A DNA stretch of 64,000 nucleotides from an uncultured Selenomonadales bacterium (GTDB lineage Bacteria; Bacillota; Negativicutes; Selenomonadales; Selenomonadaceae): positions 1 to 64,000 of the forward strand of contig CALFJE010000062.1 of NCBI GenBank assembly GCA_937877545.1. The letters are read 5' to 3'. Within the stretch, counting starts at the first letter, position 1. Each line of letters begins with the position of its first letter. The position numbers and the translations under genes were made by a program. Positions 16,750 through 25,035 of the stretch are shown one piece after another. The notes below the pieces were generated by a model. It saw only the letters and a list, made by a program, of their open reading frames with translations. It was not told the DNA's origin and did no database searches.

Positions 16750-18255
16750 ATGATTGATATTAGCGACAGAGTGCGCAACAAAGACTTGCTCGGCAAGATA
16801 GTCAGCGCGGAGGAAGTGGCGAATTGGATTCAGCCGGGCTGGACAATCGCTTGCAGCGGCTTCACGGCTTCGGCTTACCCCAAAGCTGTCCCGCTCGCGC
16901 TAGCCGAACGCATGAAGAAAGACCCCTTCCAAGTCAACATCTGGACGGGAGCCTCAACCGGTCCCGAACTCGACGGCGCACTTGCCGAAGTCAAGGGCAT
17001 TAAGCAACGCCTGCCCTATCAGACCGACAGCAAGCTCCGCCCCGAAATTAACGACGGCACCGTTGACTATCTCGACCTGCACCTCAGCGAATCCGCGCAG
17101 TTGACCCGCACGGGCTTTATCAAGAAGAATATCGACTTCGCGCTCGTGGAGGCTTGCGCCATAACCGAGGAGGGCAACCTTATCCCGACGACCAGCCTTG
17201 GCAACGCCGCAAGCTACGTTCAAAGCGCGGATACCGTCGTCGTCGAAGTCAACACCACCCAACCTTTGGAGCTGGAGGGTATGCATGACGTTTACGTTCC
17301 GCTTGACCCGCCCAATCGTCTGCCGATACCGATTGTCCACGCCGACGACCGCATCGGTACAACGTACATTCCCTGCACGCCCGATAAGATTAAGTTCATC
17401 GTTCCCTGCGACGTGAAAGACCATACCCGCGACCTCTCGCCCATTGACGACAACTCAAAGAAAATGGCGGAGTTCACCCTCGAATTCCTTAACGCCGAGA
17501 TTAAAGCCGGTCGTATGCCCAAACAACTCCTGCCGCTTCAATCGGGTGTCGGCAATGTGGCAAACGCCGTTTTGGAGGGCTTCGTCGAAGGCGATATGGG
17601 CGACCTCGTTGTTTACACGGAAGTCATTCAAGACGCCATGCTCGACCTTATCGACGCCGGCAAGCTCAAGTTCGCAAGTGGTACCGCGTTCAGCCCCTCG
17701 CCCGCCGGCATGGACAGATTTTATAAGGATATCGACAAATACCGCAAATATATCCTGCTCCGCCCCGAAGAAATTTCCAACTCGCCCGAAGTCGTGCACA
17801 GGCTCGGCGTTATCGCCATGAATACCGCCCTTGAGGTCGACATCTACGGCAACATAAATTCCACGCACGTAACGGGTACCAAAATGATGAACGGTATCGG
17901 CGGCAGCGGCGACTTTGCCCGCAACGCTTACCTGACAATTTTCTACACGCCCTCGACGGCTAAGGGCGGCAAAATCAGTTCAATCGTTCCCATGTGCTCG
18001 CATATCGACCACACCGAACACGACGTGGACGTTATTATCAGCGAATACGGTATCGCCGACCTGCGCGGCTTGGAGCCTCGTCGTCGTGCGCTTGAAGTCA
18101 TCAACAAATGCGCTCACCCCGATTATAAGCCGTTGTTGCTCGACTATTACGAACGCGCCCTCGCCGCCACCAAAAAAGCCGCCACGCCGCACCTCCTCGA
18201 CGAGGCGTTGAGTTTCCATACCAGATTTTTACAGACAGGAGACATGCACAAATGA
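16750..18255 (+). CDS. Succinate (propionyl-CoA:succinate) CoA-transferase
   Basis: A 501-residue member of the acetyl-CoA hydrolase/transferase family. It carries the family's YTEVIQDAM segment with the likely catalytic Glu near residue 291, the GVGNVANAV loop, and the GIGGSGDFARNA glycine-rich segment near the C-terminus that binds CoA. The neighbours (methylmalonyl-CoA epimerase and decarboxylase) indicate exchange of CoA between propionyl-CoA and succinate. ATG 16750 is chosen because AAAGGAGG lies seven to ten bases upstream. The stop overlaps the next gene's start as ATGA. It could also use acetate, as related enzymes do. Confidence 0.88.
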   Translation: MIDISDRVRNKDLLGKIVSAEEVANWIQPGWTIACSGFTASAYPKAVPLALAERMKKDPFQVNIWTGASTGPELDGALAEVKGIKQRLPYQTDSKLRPEINDGTVDYLDLHLSESAQLTRTGFIKKNIDFALVEACAITEEGNLIPTTSLGNAASYVQSADTVVVEVNTTQPLELEGMHDVYVPLDPPNRLPIPIVHADDRIGTTYIPCTPDKIKFIVPCDVKDHTRDLSPIDDNSKKMAEFTLEFLNAEIKAGRMPKQLLPLQSGVGNVANAVLEGFVEGDMGDLVVYTEVIQDAMLDLIDAGKLKFASGTAFSPSPAGMDRFYKDIDKYRKYILLRPEEISNSPEVVHRLGVIAMNTALEVDIYGNINSTHVTGTKMMNGIGGSGDFARNAYLTIFYTPSTAKGGKISSIVPMCSHIDHTEHDVDVIISEYGIADLRGLEPRRRALEVINKCAHPDYKPLLLDYYERALAATKKAATPHLLDEALSFHTRFLQTGDMHK

Positions 18256-18854
18256 AAAGTTTTCAAGAGGCAGTAAAAGCCCGCCGCACAATCTACAAGC
18301 TCGGCAGAAATATTCCCGTGTTGCAAGCGGAGATAATCGCGGCGGTTGAGCGCATGACCAAAGACATCCCCACGGCGTTCAACATGCAATCGGCGCGTAT
18401 CGTCGTGACAATGCTTGATCACCACGAAAACGTTTGGGACATCACTAAGTCCGCGCTGAAGAAAATCGTTCCCGCCGACAAATTCGCGGCAACCGAGGCT
18501 AAGATTGACGGCTTCGCGGCGGCTTACGGCACGATTCTGTTCTTCGAGTCGAGCAACATGATTAAAGCCATGCAAGACCAATTCCCGCTTTACAAAGACA
18601 ATTTCCCCGGCTGGGCAATGCAGGCTAACGGTATGTTGCAATTCGCGATTTGGACGGCTCTGGAGGATTTGGGCTTGGGCGTCAATCTTCAGCATTACAA
18701 CCCGCTTATCGACGAGGATATCAAGAAAATCTTTGACCTGCCCGACAGCTGGGATTTGGTGGCGCAAATGGTCTTTGGCGAAAAATTGGAAGACGCGCCG
18801 CCGATTGAGAAAATCCCGACCGGCTCCCGCGTGAAAATCTTCAGAGAAGTCTGA
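18252..18854 (+). CDS. Nitroreductase family protein
   Basis: A 200-residue FMN-dependent nitroreductase-like protein of the subgroup with the N-terminal AVKARRTIYKL segment (R-R/T-Y motif for FMN phosphate), central GTILFFES, and C-terminal NPLIDEDIKKIFDLPDSWDLVAQMVFG. Relatives in anaerobes often have poorly defined substrates. It is translationally coupled to the CoA-transferase by a four-base overlap and sits inside the propionate operon, where a nitroreductase has no obvious role; a redox or stress function is possible. The epimerase gene starts 23 bases downstream. Confidence 0.85.
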   Translation: MKSFQEAVKARRTIYKLGRNIPVLQAEIIAAVERMTKDIPTAFNMQSARIVVTMLDHHENVWDITKSALKKIVPADKFAATEAKIDGFAAAYGTILFFESSNMIKAMQDQFPLYKDNFPGWAMQANGMLQFAIWTALEDLGLGVNLQHYNPLIDEDIKKIFDLPDSWDLVAQMVFGEKLEDAPPIEKIPTGSRVKIFREV

Positions 18855-18877
18855 GACAGCTTAGGAGGCTTAACGAA

Positions 18878-19297
18878 ATGTTTAAAGTTTTGGGCGTAGA
18901 CCACATTGGCATAGCGTCGACGGATTTGGCTGACGGCGAATTTTGGAAATTGCTCGGCTTGGAGTGCACGGGCGAGGAAACCGTCGCGGAGCAGAAAGTC
19001 ACGACGGCATTCTATCCTACGACCGCCGATCATCAACACGGCGAAATTGAGCTTCTCGTTGCCAGCGAGGCAGGCAGCCCGATTGAAAAGTTCATCGAGA
19101 AAAACGGCGGACGCGGCGGCATTCAGCATATCGCCCTGCGCGTGGACAATCTGGAAGCGGCTCTTGCCGACCTCAAAGCTAAGGGCGTCAAGCTCATCGA
19201 CGAAAAGCCGCGTAAGGGCGCGGGCGGCGCAAGTATCGCGTTCATTCACCCGAAGGCTACTCACGGCGTCCTCCTCGAACTCTGCCAACGTGATTAA
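18878..19297 (+). CDS. mce: Methylmalonyl-CoA epimerase
   Basis: The 139-residue vicinal-oxygen-chelate enzyme interconverts (R)- and (S)-methylmalonyl-CoA between the B12-dependent mutase and the decarboxylase. It shows the VDHIGIA N-terminal metal-binding His, the ELLV...SPIEKFIEKNGGRGGIQHIALRV central metal-binding region and a C-terminal HPKATHGVLLELCQ with the last metal ligand Glu. Length and motif order match the family. It lies 15 bases before mmdA. Confidence 0.93.
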   Translation: MFKVLGVDHIGIASTDLADGEFWKLLGLECTGEETVAEQKVTTAFYPTTADHQHGEIELLVASEAGSPIEKFIEKNGGRGGIQHIALRVDNLEAALADLKAKGVKLIDEKPRKGAGGASIAFIHPKATHGVLLELCQRD

Positions 19298-19312
19298 AAA
19301 GGGGCGAATTTA

Positions 19313-20842
19313 ATGGCGACAGTTCAAGAAAAAATCGCCTTGATGCACGCCAAGAAGGATAAGATTCTTCAAGGCGGCGGCAAGGCGCGTATCGATAAAC
19401 AGCACGAAAAGGGCAAGATGACGGCTCGCGAACGCATTGAGATGTTTTTCGACGAGGGCACCTTCGTTGAACTTGATATGTTCGTCAAGCACCGTTGCAC
19501 CAATTTCGGGCAGGAAAAGAAAGACCTCCCCGGTGAGGGCGTCGTGACGGGCTACGGCACTGTCGACGGCAGATTGGTCTACGCCTTCGCGCAGGACTTC
19601 ACGGTCGAGGGCGGCTCTCTCGGCGAAAAGCACGCGCATAAAATCTGGAAGGTCATGGATTTGGCTATGAAAATGGGCGCACCGCTTATCGGCATAAACG
19701 ATTCGGGCGGCGCACGCATTCAAGAGGCTGTCGACGCGCTCAGCGGCTACGCGGGCATTTTCTTCCGCAACACAGCTGCCAGCGGCGTCATTCCCCAAAT
19801 CTCCGTCATCATGGGACCCTGCGCGGGCGGCGCGGTTTATTCTCCCGCCATAACCGATTTTATCTACATGGTCAAAAATACCAGCCAAATGTTTATAACG
19901 GGTCCGGCGGTTATCAAGTCGGTTACTGCCGAGGAGGTCACGGCTGAAGAGCTTGGCGGCGCAATGACGCACAACACGAGGTCGGGCGTGGCGCACTTCG
20001 CGGCGGAGGACGAAAAGGACTGCATCGAGCAAATCCGTTACCTGCTCAGCTTCCTGCCCAGCAACAACCTTGAGGACGCGCCGTTGGTTTTCAATAACGA
20101 CGACCCCGACCGTCAAGACGAGGAGCTTAACACGATTATCCCCGACAATCCAAACGCGCCTTACGACATGAAGGACGTTATCCGCATGATTGTCGACAAC
20201 GGCGAATTTTACGAAGTTCATCATCATTTCGCCACGAATATTATCACGTGCTTTGCGCGATTCGGCGGGCGCAGCGTCGGCATTATCGCCAATCAACCTT
20301 CCGTCATGGCGGGCTGTCTCGACGTTGACGCTTCGGATAAATCTGCGCGGTTCATTCGTTTCTGCGACGCCTTTAATCTGCCGCTCGTGAATTTAGTTGA
20401 CGTGCCCGGCTTCCTGCCCGGCGTCGACCAGGAATATAACGGCATAATCCGTCACGGCGCGAAGATGCTTTACGCTTACTCCGAGGCGACCGTCCCGAAA
20501 GTTACGGTTATCACGCGCAAGGCTTACGGCGGCTCGTATATCGCTATGTGCTGTCGTGAATTGGGCGCGGATCAAGTTATGGCGTGGCCTTCCGCCGAAA
20601 TCGCGGTTATGGGGCCTGCCGGCGCGGCGAACATCATTTTCCGCAAAGACCCCGATAAGGAGCAAAAGACCGCCGAATACGTCGAGGAGTTCGCGACACC
20701 CTACAAGGCGGCTGAACGCGGCTATGCCGATATGGTTATCGAGCCTAAGGAGACGCGTCCGCTGATTATAACCGCTCTCAACGCCCTCGCCAGCAAGCGC
20801 GAAGTCGGTCCCGCAAAGAAGCATGGAAATATCCCGCTCTAA
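19313..20842 (+). CDS. mmdA: Methylmalonyl-CoA decarboxylase alpha subunit (carboxyltransferase)
   Basis: This 509-residue acyl-CoA carboxyltransferase transfers the carboxyl of methylmalonyl-CoA to biotin on MmdC. It has two crotonase-type halves, with GEGVVTGYGTVDGR, NDSGGARIQE, GPCAGGAVYSPA and FITGP in the first and VDVPGFLPG, RKAYGGSY and AVMGPAGA in the second. The same fold occurs in propionyl-CoA carboxylase beta subunits, but neighbouring epsilon and biotin-carrier genes point to the decarboxylase. In Veillonella-type bacteria this complex pumps sodium ions through the membrane subunit MmdB, which is not in the window. Confidence 0.93.
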   Translation: MATVQEKIALMHAKKDKILQGGGKARIDKQHEKGKMTARERIEMFFDEGTFVELDMFVKHRCTNFGQEKKDLPGEGVVTGYGTVDGRLVYAFAQDFTVEGGSLGEKHAHKIWKVMDLAMKMGAPLIGINDSGGARIQEAVDALSGYAGIFFRNTAASGVIPQISVIMGPCAGGAVYSPAITDFIYMVKNTSQMFITGPAVIKSVTAEEVTAEELGGAMTHNTRSGVAHFAAEDEKDCIEQIRYLLSFLPSNNLEDAPLVFNNDDPDRQDEELNTIIPDNPNAPYDMKDVIRMIVDNGEFYEVHHHFATNIITCFARFGGRSVGIIANQPSVMAGCLDVDASDKSARFIRFCDAFNLPLVNLVDVPGFLPGVDQEYNGIIRHGAKMLYAYSEATVPKVTVITRKAYGGSYIAMCCRELGADQVMAWPSAEIAVMGPAGAANIIFRKDPDKEQKTAEYVEEFATPYKAAERGYADMVIEPKETRPLIITALNALASKREVGPAKKHGNIPL

Positions 20843-20854
20843 GGAGGAATTCCC

Positions 20855-20992
20855 GTGTCCGATAAAATTAAACCCGAAATTATCGCGGCAATCACGGCGG
20901 CTGTTCAATCAATGTGCGGCGGCGGCAAGGTCGTAGCCGTCACTATCAAGCGCAACGATAACTGGGCTTTGGCGAATAAGCTCGGCAAATGA
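20855..20992 (+). CDS. mmdE: Methylmalonyl-CoA decarboxylase epsilon-like subunit
   Basis: A 45-residue protein starts with GTG after AAGGAGG. It reads KPEIIAAITAAVQSM, a Gly stretch, then VVAVTIKRNDNWALANK. This matches the small soluble epsilon subunit of Veillonella methylmalonyl-CoA decarboxylase, which resembles the C-terminal end of the delta/OadG-type subunit. No N-terminal membrane helix is present, so it is not a full delta subunit. It sits between mmdA and mmdC, the expected place. It probably helps hold the alpha subunit to the membrane complex. Confidence 0.75.
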   Translation: MSDKIKPEIIAAITAAVQSMCGGGKVVAVTIKRNDNWALANKLGK

Positions 20993-21010
20993 TACGGAGG
21001 TAATGATTCA

Positions 21011-21406
21011 ATGGCAATTAAAAAGTTCAACGTCACTGTGAACGGCACGACTTACGAGGTCGAGGTCGAGGAAGTCAAGGCGGAAGGCGGCGCGGCTCCC
21101 AAAGCGGCTCCGAAGGCGGCACCTGTAGCGGCTCCCGCTCCCAAGGCGGCTCCGGCACCTGCGGCGGCTCCCAAAGTAGCGGCGGGCGCGGGCGAACATT
21201 CTATCGATGCTCCCATGCCCGGCAAAATCATTAAGCTCGTCGCCAACGAGGGCGCGGCTGTCAAGGCGGGCGACGTCCTCCTTATCCTCGAAGCCATGAA
21301 GATGCAGAACGAAATCACCGCCGACGCCGACGGCACCGTCAAGAAATTCAACGTCACGGCGGGTCAATCCGTCAAGGCTCACGAGTCGCTCGTTATCCTC
21401 GGCTAA
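21011..21406 (+). CDS. mmdC: Methylmalonyl-CoA decarboxylase biotin carrier subunit
   Basis: The 131-residue protein has an N-terminal KKFNVTVNGTTYEVEVEEV strand, a flexible Ala/Pro linker (about residues 32-58) and a C-terminal biotinyl domain with the EAMKM biotinylation site. The biotin swings between the MmdA carboxyltransferase and the MmdB pump. Spacing to the preceding gene is short, and a strong terminator at 21426-21467 ends the operon. The delta (mmdD) and beta (mmdB) genes do not follow. Confidence 0.93.
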   Translation: MAIKKFNVTVNGTTYEVEVEEVKAEGGAAPKAAPKAAPVAAPAPKAAPAPAAAPKVAAGAGEHSIDAPMPGKIIKLVANEGAAVKAGDVLLILEAMKMQNEITADADGTVKKFNVTAGQSVKAHESLVILG

Positions 21407-21425
21407 AATTCTTTCGACAACAAAA

Positions 21426-21467
21426 AGAGCACGCCTCCGATTTTGGGAGACGCGCTCTATTTTTTTG
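21426..21467 (+). terminator. Terminator of the propionate operon
   Basis: AGAGC (21426-21430) plus inner pairs from ACGCCTCC with GGGAGACGC and GCTCT (21454-21458) form a long hairpin with a T run. Confidence 0.8.
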
Positions 21468-21536
21468 TCCATCGTATGGTTGTCGGTAAACGGAGCGTTT
21501 CGGATTCTCATTCGCAAATTATTGTTCCATGTATGA

Positions 21537-21725
21537 CTAATCCGTTATATGATTTAGCCATTTTAGTTCGCCATTTACGGATGCAAGCTCTGCATGGATG
21601 TTATCTCTTTGGCAATCATCGCATATGGGCGGATTCCATTTTTTTGCACATTCTTCGCATAGTCCTTTACCACATCCTCCACACTGTGCGATGGCGTCTC
21701 TTTCAGGGTGATTGTAACATTTCAT
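21537..21725 (-). CDS. Small B-box-type zinc-finger protein
   Basis: The 62-residue protein has an N-terminal zinc-binding pattern typical of bacterial B-box proteins: CYNHPERDA, CGGCGKGLCEEC and PICDDC. Bacterial relatives usually continue into a longer domain or membrane segment, so this one may be truncated; the remaining 25 residues are featureless. It stands alone between convergent and divergent neighbours. The function is unknown, perhaps protein-protein contact. Confidence 0.6.
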   Translation of the reverse strand: MKCYNHPERDAIAQCGGCGKGLCEECAKKWNPPICDDCQRDNIHAELASVNGELKWLNHITD

Positions 21726-21813
21726 AAATAAACACCGTCCTTATTTTCCTCATAATGTCTCCAAGCTTGTCGTGAAGGTAATTCAGGCTCCGTCGACAGG
21801 CTCGGAGAAAATT

Positions 21814-22623
21814 TTACGCTTGTTGCCAAGAGGACGACTCGCGATTGTAGACGTAGCTCTCGCCGCTTGCAAGCTTGACCGTCGCCGAAACGCTGCCCGT
21901 CGTGCCAATAACAGCCGTCTCGCCCGTGTTGAAGGCAATGGCAACGGCGTTATCGCTGACCGCCGTCGCAACGATGTCACTCAACACCGCGTCGCAGAAA
22001 TGAATCGTATCGACCTGCGCGGCGTTGAAGACCAAATCGTTACCGTCGTTCTTGCCGGCAAAAATGTTATCCGTCGCGTCCCAAGAAGCTCCTTGCCAAT
22101 AACCGTTGGCATAAATTAGGCGTGTACCGTCGGCAAATTGATAAACAGGTATCGTCGCCTGCCCGGCCGCCCCATAAAGCAGAGTTGCCTGAACCGTCGA
22201 CAATTCTTTTATTCTGCCAATCGCCCCAGAGTTCATTATTGCCACCGGAAGAGACAGCGTTTATATTCGTTATGCCCGAATAGCTTTGCCAGCCACGCTC
22301 GCCGCTAAGGAAAATGCTTTTGTTGTAATCGCCCGTGAGCCAGTTATCATAAACCGTAAGCTCGCTATTGCCATTACCCGAAAAACGATTTACATCGCTA
22401 TAATATTGCACATCGCCATAAACACCTGCAAGTGCCAAACCGGTAGTGCTCCGGCCATCAGTAGAGTAGTTAAAAACCCTATTCGTCCAGCTGTCGTTAT
22501 ATGCAACTATACTACCGCCGTTGTGCCCATAAGCTATAAGAGCGTTTCCACTCCGGTCAAAATTCGCGCCGTTGGGTACATACAAAACATCACCATCGAC
22601 ACCTGTTTTGAAACTTGTTTCAT
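21814..22623 (-). pseudogene. Frameshifted RTX-like secreted protein
   Basis: A well-placed AGGAG and ATG (22623) begin the gene, but the protein-like frame (DVLYVPNGANFDRSGNALIA onward) is a different one, so a frameshift lies within the first 20 codons. A second frame change near 22165 joins GGRAGDDT to VYQFADGTRLIYANGYWQG, after which DGNDLVFNAAQVDTI and VSATVKLASGESYVYN complete the protein. The content (Gly/Asn-rich strands, GNDLVF) resembles the RTX-type C-termini elsewhere in the window. Two frame changes suggest a pseudogene, unless they are sequencing errors. Confidence 0.6.
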
Positions 22624-22651
22624 AGGCAACACACTCCTTTTTAAAAAATTT

Positions 22652-22680
22652 TTGACGAGGTTATCGCGGTACTGTAAAAT
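22652..22680 (+). promoter_or_regulatory. Promoter of the cyclase-family gene
   Basis: TTGACG (22652-22657), 17 bases, TAAAAT (22675-22680), followed by AAGGAG before the ATG at 22702. Confidence 0.7.
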
Positions 22681-22701
22681 AAAATTAAGGAGTGATTTAT
22701 A

Positions 22702-23463
22702 ATGAGTTATAAGCTTTGGGATTTTTTCAAGGAATTGCAAACGGATTATGAACTCGTCGATTTGACGCACCCGCTGGATAACGACAGCCCCTATTGGGCG
22801 GGCATACCCGACGGCTCAGTCGAACTTTGCAAGACGTGCTTTGATTGGGGCAACCCCATGCTCGACTGCCTGATTCAAACGTTCAAGTTCCCCGGACAAT
22901 TCGGCACGCATATCGACTTCCCCGGTCATTTCATTAAGGGCGGCAAGCTCAGCGAGGCTTACGACGTGCGGCATATGATTTACCCGCTGTGCGTCGTCGA
23001 CATAAGCGCGAAGGTCGCCGAGGACGTGCACTACGCGGCGACGGCGGAAGACATCAAGGCTTACGAAAAAATTTACGGCGCGATACCCGACGGCGCGTTT
23101 GTCGCGCTTTATAGCGATTGGGCTAAGCATTGGCCCGACATGAATAAAATTTCGGGCATTGCGGACGACGGCTCCGAGAATTTCCCCGGTTGGAGCCTCG
23201 ACGCGCTCAAATACATTTACGAGACGCGAAACGCCGCCGCCAACGGTCACGAGACTTTGGACACCGACGCTTCCGCAGAGGCGGCTAAGGCGGGCGATTT
23301 GGCTTGCGAACGCTATCTGCTCTCCAAGGGCAAACTCCAAGTCGAAGTCATGACGAACCTCGACAAAGTGGCTCCCGCCGGCGCATTGCTTATCGTGACG
23401 TGGACGAACATCAAAGGCGCGACGGGCTTACCTGCGCGGGTGCTTGCCATTACGCCGCGATAA
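22702..23463 (+). CDS. Cyclase family (kynurenine formamidase-like) metal-dependent hydrolase
   Basis: The 253-residue protein has the family core FGTHIDFPGHFI (HxGTHxDxPxH pattern, metal-binding His/Asp), an N-terminal YELVDLTHPLDNDSPYW and a central GAFVALYSDW segment. Family members hydrolyse amides, such as N-formylkynurenine, or other ring or acyl substrates; the sequence alone does not set the substrate. It is a single-gene unit with its own promoter (22652-22680) and a bidirectional terminator at 23482-23519. Confidence 0.85.
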   Translation: MSYKLWDFFKELQTDYELVDLTHPLDNDSPYWAGIPDGSVELCKTCFDWGNPMLDCLIQTFKFPGQFGTHIDFPGHFIKGGKLSEAYDVRHMIYPLCVVDISAKVAEDVHYAATAEDIKAYEKIYGAIPDGAFVALYSDWAKHWPDMNKISGIADDGSENFPGWSLDALKYIYETRNAAANGHETLDTDASAEAAKAGDLACERYLLSKGKLQVEVMTNLDKVAPAGALLIVTWTNIKGATGLPARVLAITPR

Positions 23464-23481
23464 ACATTTACGCAACAAAAA

Positions 23482-23519
23482 AACTCCCCGTCGTTTTGAC
23501 GAGGAGTTAATTTTTTTTT
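23482..23519. terminator. Bidirectional terminator between convergent genes
   Basis: AACTCCCCGTC (from 23482) pairs with GACGAGGAGTT (to 23508, one bulge), followed by a T run on the plus strand and flanked by an A run that serves the minus strand. Confidence 0.75.
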
Positions 23520-24978
23520 ATCGCAAGCCGCGTGCCGAGCTTGTACTATTGCTGTATCGGACAATCGCCACGGCGTAGAGAGCCGAACAGACAGCCGCCA
23601 ATATGTAGCTGAGCGTGTAGCTGAGCCCGAAGCCAATCGGCGCGTGCAAAATGTAAGTCGATACCATGTACATATAAAACGTGCCGGGGACGACCGCCAT
23701 GAGGTAAGGCATATTGTTGCGAATCATGTAGACGGCAATCATGGCGAAGGCGAAGACAGCAATCGTCTCGTTCGCCCAAGAGAAATATCTCCACAGCAAC
23801 GCGAAGCCGCTCTTGTCGGTTTTGGCGAAATAGAGGACAGCTGCCACGATCGCAAAGATAATAAACGCGAGGACAAACGTGTTGAGCTTTTTCTTGTTGT
23901 CAATGTGGAGCGCGTCGCCAATCATTAGGCGCAACGCCCGCAACGCCGTATCGCCCGACGTGATAGCCAAGACTATAACGCCGAGCACCGCAACCATACC
24001 GCCGACGGAGCCGAGCATATCTTTGGCGATAATGCCCACGACGACCGTCGCCGTCTTAAAGAGATTTTCCTCCGTGGCAATGCCGGCATTAACCGCGCCC
24101 ATAGCCGCAGCCGCCCAAGTCATGGCGATAAACCCTTCGGCAATCATGGTGTTGTAGTAGATTAGCCGCCCGTATTTTTCATTCGTGACGGAACGGGCAA
24201 TCAGCGTCGCCTGTGTGGAGTGGAAGCCGCTCGTTATGCCGCAAGCTACGGTTATGAAGAAAATCGGGATAAAGTGTTCGCCGTAGGGATGGACGTTCGC
24301 GACGCCCGCCTCCCAGACCTCCGTTAGCGGGTAGCCGTTAATGAACAGTCCGAAGAATATCCCGACCGCACTGAGCAACAGAATCGCGCCGAAAATCGGA
24401 TAAATGCGCCCGATAATTTTATCAATCGGCAACAGCGTCGCTGTCAAGTAATACAGGAGAATTACGGCGTAAACCAATATGATACTCGAACTGAGCGTGG
24501 AAACATCGCCGCCGATAATTTGAGCCACGAACAAATCGCCCGGCGTGTAGATAAAGACAACGCCGACCAAAAGCAGAAGCAGGCAAACGAAAATGTGATA
24601 GACGCCGTAGACGCCGTTGCCCAAGAAGCGGCGCATGAGGGCGGGCATTTGCTCACCGTTGTTGCGGAGGAAAATCATGCCGCTCATATAATCGTGGAAC
24701 GCGCCGCCGATAACACAGCCTATCGGTATCGTGATAAACGCTATCGGACCGAAGAGGATACCTTGAATCGGACCGAGCACCGGACCGGTACCGGCAATGT
24801 TGAGCAGTTCGATAAGGCAATTCTTCCATTTGTTCATGGGAACGTAATCAACGCCGTCTTGCAATTTAATGGCGGGCGTCTGCGCGGAGGCATTGGGTTT
24901 CATGACGCGTTCGCAAAACGAGCCGTAAATCGCCGCCCCGACGATGAGAATCACCAAGCCTATTATGAACGTAATCAA
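23518..24978 (-). CDS. Carbon starvation CstA-family transporter
   Basis: This 486-residue polytopic membrane protein has CstA-family landmarks: an N-terminal helix, DGVDYVPMNKWKN, IAGTGPVLGPIQG, GGAFHDYMSGM and multiple later helices including HSTQATLIAR. CstA/BtsT proteins import pyruvate or peptides. It is of the shorter type (about 480 rather than 700 residues). The start is TTG at 24978 with an AGGGAAGTG site upstream; no ATG fits better. It stands alone upstream of the infB stop. Confidence 0.88.
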   Translation of the reverse strand: MITFIIGLVILIVGAAIYGSFCERVMKPNASAQTPAIKLQDGVDYVPMNKWKNCLIELLNIAGTGPVLGPIQGILFGPIAFITIPIGCVIGGAFHDYMSGMIFLRNNGEQMPALMRRFLGNGVYGVYHIFVCLLLLLVGVVFIYTPGDLFVAQIIGGDVSTLSSSIILVYAVILLYYLTATLLPIDKIIGRIYPIFGAILLLSAVGIFFGLFINGYPLTEVWEAGVANVHPYGEHFIPIFFITVACGITSGFHSTQATLIARSVTNEKYGRLIYYNTMIAEGFIAMTWAAAAMGAVNAGIATEENLFKTATVVVGIIAKDMLGSVGGMVAVLGVIVLAITSGDTALRALRLMIGDALHIDNKKKLNTFVLAFIIFAIVAAVLYFAKTDKSGFALLWRYFSWANETIAVFAFAMIAVYMIRNNMPYLMAVVPGTFYMYMVSTYILHAPIGFGLSYTLSYILAAVCSALYAVAIVRYSNSTSSARGLR

Positions 24979-24997
24979 AACTTTTCACTTCCCTTTT

Positions 24998-25035
24998 AGT
25001 TGCTAGCTGCTAGCTACTGACTACTAACTACTAAC
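24998..25035. repeat. CTAGCTG/CTAACTA short tandem repeat
   Basis: A low-complexity stretch of variable 7-10-base units (TAGTTGCTAGCTGCTAGCTA...CTACTAACTACTAACT) fills the gap between the CstA-type gene and the infB stop. Similar degenerate short repeats occur in several intergenic gaps of this window. Confidence 0.65.

Noticed and set aside
19310..20296. Long antisense frame opposite mmdA
   Set aside because: It lies fully within mmdA, has no ribosome-binding site or domain and reflects the GC-skewed codon use seen opposite most genes here.
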